Assembly (NCBI GenBank): GCA_038093515.1
Contig: JBBPSI010000260.1
Location: forward strand, 1 to 32,699
Reading direction: 5' to 3'
Source: Butyriboletus loyo
Taxonomy: Eukaryota > Basidiomycota > Agaricomycetes > Boletales > Boletaceae
DNA length: 32,699 nt
The position numbers and the translations under genes are program-made. The notes under the pieces are model-generated. The model did not search any database. It had not been told where the DNA came from and saw nothing but the letters and a program-made list of their open reading frames with translations. Within the stretch, counting starts at the first letter, position 1, and each line of letters begins with the position of its first letter. Of the stretch, positions 28,444 to 32,699 are shown piece after piece.

Positions 28444-29952
28444 TTGGAAAATAATCAAAGACAAACAGGAAAAATAATACCTTTATTTTATTCAAGTTTA
28501 AAACAAAAATTATATTTATCTAAGTCTATGAATCAAAAATATAAAGGAACTGAACATAATCCTTCATATGTAGTAGGTAATTTTAATGGTTTCTTTAAAA
28601 ATAGTTCTAATACAAAAATGAAATTTTTCAGAAGAAAATTAAAAAGTTTACAATTTTATAGTAATCAAATAAAAAATTTTCAAAAAATAAATAATTATTT
28701 AGATTTAGTAAATGTAACAAAAGAACAATTAAATACACAATCTAAAATAAATACAAATTCAAGATTAAATAGTGTAAGTCAAATTAACAATAATATGATA
28801 AATAAATATATTGATAATAATATAATTAAGAATATAAAATTTCCTTTAAATTTATTAGTTAATAATAATTCTAATAATAATATTAAAAATATTAATTATA
28901 TAAGATTAATTAGTAAATATTACCCTGATTTAGCTGTAAGTAAAAATAATATTTATAAATTTAATATAAATAATACTAGATTAATAAAAAATATTTATAC
29001 TTTATTACATTCAGCTTTTATATCTATGAGATGTTTAATCAGTCAACCTAGAATATCTTATATAAATGATAAAATCTTTATTCAATTATTTTTTTACCCA
29101 GATGTGAAATTATCTAAACATATGAAAGCAAAAGGGAGTCAAAATATAATTAATAACTTAATAAATAAGTTAGATTATGAAACTAAAAAAGAAATAACAA
29201 GATTATTTAAATCAACCTATTTTAATTCTAAACAAAAAATTATCAAATTATTTAATAAATTAAATTTTAATGATCAAAAAGAAGTAATAACAAATTTCAC
29301 TATGCCATCAAAACAAATTAAAAAAATAATAGATATTATAATAAAAAGAAATGATTCATTAAAAATGTCAGATATTAAAGCTCAAAAAAGAATTAAAAGA
29401 TTATTTAATAATGCATTTATTAATTATAATAAACCTATTCATTATTCTGAAGATAATTGTAATATCAATAAATTACAGAATAATTCTATGTTCTTAAATA
29501 TTTATAATCAGAAATTAAAAATTTTAGCTCAATTATTAAGTCAAATTTTTAATAAACCTGTTCAATTAGAATTAACCAGATTACATTATCCTTTCTATGA
29601 TCCTAATATTATTGTTAATTTATTATCTTATTTCTCTGAAAATTTTAAAATTAGAAGATTATTAGGTAAAATTTATAAATCAGCATTAATTACTAAACCT
29701 ACTGCTAATATTCAAAGAAAAAGATTCTCAGTTATACCTGGTTATTTAACTGGATTAACTATAAAATTTGCTGGAAGATTTCCAACACAAAAAATAGTAC
29801 CAAGAAAAACAGTAAAAACTGAAAAAATAGGAAGTTTAGCTAGAAAAAAAGCAGTATTAGTTGAAACAGCAAGATTTTCAAATAAAAATAGAAGAGGGTC
29901 TTTTAGTATATCTGTATCAACAGGATTGCATTTAAATAATTATTTAAAATAA
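28444..29952 (+). CDS. rps3: Ribosomal protein S3 (mitochondrial)
   Basis: Small-subunit ribosomal protein, about 502 residues, very rich in Lys, Asn and Ile. The N-terminal two thirds are poorly conserved, as usual in fungi. The C-terminal block with AGRFPTQKIVPRKTVK and ETARFSNKNRRGSFSISV is the diagnostic Rps3 signature. It is a free-standing gene rather than an intron ORF in rnl. The start is uncertain: no ATG lies at the beginning of the frame. TTG at 28444 is used here, the frame is open back to 28405, ATA occurs at 28414, and the first ATG is at 28528 (residue 29). Stop TAA. Confidence 0.93.
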   Translation: MENNQRQTGKIIPLFYSSLKQKLYLSKSMNQKYKGTEHNPSYVVGNFNGFFKNSSNTKMKFFRRKLKSLQFYSNQIKNFQKINNYLDLVNVTKEQLNTQSKINTNSRLNSVSQINNNMINKYIDNNIIKNIKFPLNLLVNNNSNNNIKNINYIRLISKYYPDLAVSKNNIYKFNINNTRLIKNIYTLLHSAFISMRCLISQPRISYINDKIFIQLFFYPDVKLSKHMKAKGSQNIINNLINKLDYETKKEITRLFKSTYFNSKQKIIKLFNKLNFNDQKEVITNFTMPSKQIKKIIDIIIKRNDSLKMSDIKAQKRIKRLFNNAFINYNKPIHYSEDNCNINKLQNNSMFLNIYNQKLKILAQLLSQIFNKPVQLELTRLHYPFYDPNIIVNLLSYFSENFKIRRLLGKIYKSALITKPTANIQRKRFSVIPGYLTGLTIKFAGRFPTQKIVPRKTVKTEKIGSLARKKAVLVETARFSNKNRRGSFSISVSTGLHLNNYLK

Positions 29953-30406
29953 AGAAATAATTAGCTTTATTAAACTCTTATAGTTTATATGGTTTATATT
30001 AATTATATTAACTCTTATTGATTATTTTTATTAGTTTTTATATTTATAATAAGTTATATTAGTTCTTTACCCCCCCCCCTTTTTCTCCTTTGCCATTACT
30101 ATACGCAATTAATAGCGATTAAATACTTATATTTATAAATACTTATATTTATAAGTACGTGAATAAATGTAATATAAAAAAATAATTTTTTATACTATAT
30201 ATACTTACGTTTTTATTGTTTCTTGTTCATAAGGAACTCTGCCTTTAATTTAATTAATCTAATTAATAAAATTTAGGTCACAAATTCTAGGTAAAACCTA
30301 CTTAAGTATTAATAAAAATTATTAATATTTAATGAATTCAGCCTTTAGTTGTAATATTTTAATATTACGAACGGTAAAACGTAGGCATAAAATTTAAAAT
30401 TTATAA
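29953..30406. other. Spacer between rps3 and nad6
   Basis: A 454-nt spacer with the run of ten C, a twofold repeat of ACTTATATTTATAAAT near 30126, and GC-richer patches near 30230 and 30370. No gene found. Confidence 0.6.
30070..30079 (+). promoter_or_regulatory. C-rich 3' motif of rps3 (run of ten C)
   Basis: Ten C followed by TTTTTCTCC, 118 nt past the rps3 stop. It is in the position of the C-rich motif but expanded. Run length may vary or be mis-sequenced. Confidence 0.5.
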
Positions 30407-31018
30407 ATGAAAAATTTGTTATTAAACATTTTAGCTTTTGGTGCTATTCTTTCTAGTTTGTTAGTTATAACTTCTACTAATCCTGTGTTAGCTGTTATAT
30501 TTTTAATTTCAGTTTTCTTTAATATTGCTGGTTATTTAATTTTATTAGGTGTGCAATTTATTGGTATTTCATACATTTTATTATATGTAGGAGCTATTAC
30601 TGTATTATTCTTATTTGTAATAATGATGATTAATATAAAATTAACAGATATTTTAGAAACAGGATCTCAATATACACAAAATTTCCCATTAGCATTAGCT
30701 ATAGGTTCTTTATTTATTTATTTAATCTTTACTATATTACCTTTCCAAATTAATAACGTATCTATTATCTCTATGTTCTTTGATTTAACTAATATTGTTA
30801 ATAGTTTATTCTTAACAGTTAATAATTCATCTTTAGTTAATGTATTAACTACATTTAACCCTTCTATTGCTGATATAACTATTACTAACTTTTTACAAAT
30901 TGAAGCTATAGGGCATAACTTATATACATATGGTGCAGCTTTATTATTAATCTGTAGTATATTATTATTATTAGCGATGGTAGCTACTATCTTTATCTCA
31001 AGAAAATCTAAATTCTAA
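30407..31018 (+). CDS. nad6: NADH dehydrogenase subunit 6
   Basis: Complex I membrane subunit, 203 residues with five helices. The conserved third-helix motif YVGAITVLFLFVIMMI (about 60-75) contains the pi-bulge region. ATG start, TAA stop. It lies between rps3 and nad2 and is followed by a CCCCTCC motif 135 nt downstream. Confidence 0.98.
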   Translation: MKNLLLNILAFGAILSSLLVITSTNPVLAVIFLISVFFNIAGYLILLGVQFIGISYILLYVGAITVLFLFVIMMINIKLTDILETGSQYTQNFPLALAIGSLFIYLIFTILPFQINNVSIISMFFDLTNIVNSLFLTVNNSSLVNVLTTFNPSIADITITNFLQIEAIGHNLYTYGAALLLICSILLLLAMVATIFISRKSKF

Positions 31019-31365
31019 TATTATAAAAATATACAATATATATTAAGAGTATCATTATAACATTTATTTAGTTACTAATCAAGAAAACATAATAATTATA
31101 GTAGAAAAATTATTAAACAAAAATAACATAAATTAAATTAAATATTTTAAATCCCCTCCAATTTTAGTTATTATAAAAATATAAAATAATAGAATATTAT
31201 AAATTACTATGTTAATGTTATATATAATTATCTTTATAATATATAAACATAAAAGTATAAAGATAATATAAATTTGTTGTGTTTTTTTAATTTATAATAA
31301 TTTAAAATAATTTACTAAAATTAATTAAATTATAATATATTTATATAAGGGTATTTAAGGTGTTA
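31019..31365. other. Spacer between nad6 and nad2
   Basis: A 347-nt AT-rich spacer. The nad6 C-rich motif is the only signal I see. Confidence 0.6.
31153..31159 (+). promoter_or_regulatory. C-rich 3' motif of nad6
   Basis: CCCCTCC, 135 nt past the nad6 stop. Confidence 0.6.
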
Positions 31366-32699
31366 ATGATTTTTATTAGTTTATTAATATTAATTGTGGC
31401 TATTGCCATTCCTTCTATTAGAATTAATTTGTCTCCTAATTTATTTATTAGGTTAACCGCTATTATATTTATTTATGCCGCAGGATTATCTTTCAATTCC
31501 TTATATATTCAATCAATTGAATCAGGTTTAGGTATATATAGTGGTTTATTTCATGTAACTATAACATCACAATTAATAGATATCTTTATATATATTACAG
31601 GTGCTTTAATATTAACAGCTTGGCCAATATTTAATAAACATCTATTAAAAAATAGTTACAAAAATAATTCTAATTTTAATTTAGAATCAAATAAATTAAG
31701 TTATGTAAACAATCCAGCTACTGAATATTCTTTAATTGTTATATTTAGTAGTTTAGGATCTTCATTATTATTATCATCTTCAGATTTTATTTCAATGTAC
31801 TTAAGTTTAGAACTTCAATCATTTGGAGTATATGTCTTAGCAACTTTATATAGAGATTCAGAATCAGCTACTGCAGCAGGATTAAAATATTTTTTATTAG
31901 GTGGTTTATCATCTTGTGTGATACTATTAGGAATAGCTTTAATTTACTCATATTCAGGTATTACTAATTTTGAATCTTTATATAGTTTAAGTTCTGTTTT
32001 ACATGCTTTTACATACCATGAACCAGTTTCATTAGGTATAACATTAGGAATTATATTTATTTTCTTAGGTTTATTATTAAAAATAGCAGCAGCACCATTA
32101 CATAATTGGGCTCCTGATGTTTATGATAATAGTCCGACGATAGTTACTATATGGTTAACTATAATGCCTAAAATATCAATAATCTTCTTACTATTTGAAA
32201 TAATAAATGGATTAAATTTATCAACTTCTTTATTAGTATTAGATAATTTCTTACCAGTATTTTTCTTAAATTTTGCTAAATATAAAATAGTAGAAATTAA
32301 ACATTTATTATTATTAAGTGCTTTATTATCTTTAATTATAGGTACAGTTGTTGGATTATCACAAATAAGAATTAAAAGATTATTAGCTTATAGTACTATT
32401 TCTCATGTTGGATTTATTTTAATTGCTTTAGCTATAAATTCAGCAAGTTCAATAGAAGCTTTATATTTCTATGTAATTCAATATAGTTTAACAAATTTAA
32501 ATGTATTCTTAATCTTATTAGCATTTGGATATGTTATTAATAAAAATAATTTAATTAATAATAACTTAATTAATTCGGACATTAATTTTATATCTCAATT
32601 AAAAGGACAGTTTTTCCATAATCCTATTTTAAGTTTAAGTTTAACTATTTGTTTATTCTCAATGGCTGGGGTACCACCTTTAATTGGTTTCTTCTCTAA
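31366..32699 (+). CDS. nad2: NADH dehydrogenase subunit 2, N-terminal part (continues at 1-300)
   Basis: Antiporter-like complex I subunit. It starts with ATG at 31366 ([17 protein letters not shown]) and is open for 444 codons plus two bases to the window edge. Conserved blocks are [17 protein letters not shown] (early glutamate helix), [18 protein letters not shown] (the loop with His and Trp), and the terminal [12 protein letters not shown]. The remaining 99 codons are at 1-297, making a protein of about 544 residues. The final codon is cut after AA, and the left edge begins in phase, so one base is missing at the circular join. Confidence 0.97.
   Translation, partial: MIFISLLILIVAIAIPSIRINLSPNLFIRLTAIIFIYAAGLSFNSLYIQSIESGLGIYSGLFHVTITSQLIDIFIYITGALILTAWPIFNKHLLKNSYKNNSNFNLESNKLSYVNNPATEYSLIVIFSSLGSSLLLSSSDFISMYLSLELQSFGVYVLATLYRDSESATAAGLKYFLLGGLSSCVILLGIALIYSYSGITNFESLYSLSSVLHAFTYHEPVSLGITLGIIFIFLGLLLKIAAAPLHNWAPDVYDNSPTIVTIWLTIMPKISIIFLLFEIINGLNLSTSLLVLDNFLPVFFLNFAKYKIVEIKHLLLLSALLSLIIGTVVGLSQIRIKRLLAYSTISHVGFILIALAINSASSIEALYFYVIQYSLTNLNVFLILLAFGYVINKNNLINNNLINSDINFISQLKGQFFHNPILSLSLTICLFSMAGVPPLIGFFS

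Noticed and set aside
28219..28464. 81-codon minus-strand frame ahead of rps3
   Set aside because: AT-rich chance frame overlapping the rps3 start, with no recognisable features.

Overview
This window is an almost complete, AT-rich fungal mitochondrial genome of about 32.7 kb. It carries the 14 usual respiratory and ATP-synthase proteins (nad1-6, nad4L, cob, cox1-3, atp6, atp8, atp9), a free-standing rps3, both rRNAs and 25 tRNA genes covering all 20 amino acids. Both window edges fall inside nad2, so it is a circle opened within that gene, with one base apparently missing at the join. I see no introns. The small-subunit rRNA is of the higher-fungal type. The standard genetic code (trnW with anticodon CCA, a TGA stop) and C-rich signals at mRNA 3' ends, which recall the 'C-core' processing motif described in Schizosaccharomyces, point towards an early-diverging ascomycete such as Taphrinomycotina. 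That placement is inference; no species is assigned.

Layout. The plus strand reads, through the circular join: trnC, trnR(ucu), nad1, trnI, cob, cox3, nad4L, nad5, nad4, rps3, nad6, nad2/nad3, trnY, a CAU tRNA, trnS(uga), rns, trnV, trnL(uag), trnR(ucg), then a broken unknown ORF. The minus strand reads in the opposite direction: atp8, trnP, trnN, trnL(uaa), a CAU tRNA, trnE, trnS(gcu), cox1, atp6, a CAU tRNA, rnl, cox2, trnA, trnF, trnT, trnQ, trnK, trnW, trnD, atp9, trnG. trnH is a lone plus-strand gene inside the minus block. The two blocks diverge at 18115-18697, a hairpin-bearing spacer that probably holds promoters or an origin, and converge near 5200-5650.

The most notable non-genic signal is a strand-specific motif, CCCCTCC (twice CCCTCC, once a run of ten C). 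It lies in the spacer 20-165 nt downstream of the stop codon of nearly every mRNA and at the end of rns, always in the sense of the upstream gene. The exceptions are cox3, nad4L and nad5, which suggests a cox3-nad4L-nad5-nad4 transcript ending at the motif after nad4. After atp9 the motif sits exactly in the loop of a 28-bp hairpin.

The second notable region is 3924-5497. Near-identical inverted repeats of about 50 bp, continuing into copies of the trnL(uag) 3' end, bracket trnR(ucg) and a frameshifted unknown ORF. This looks like a rearranged or inserted island.

The proteins are inner-membrane subunits of complexes I, III, IV and V. rps3, the rRNAs and the tRNAs form the organelle's translation machinery.
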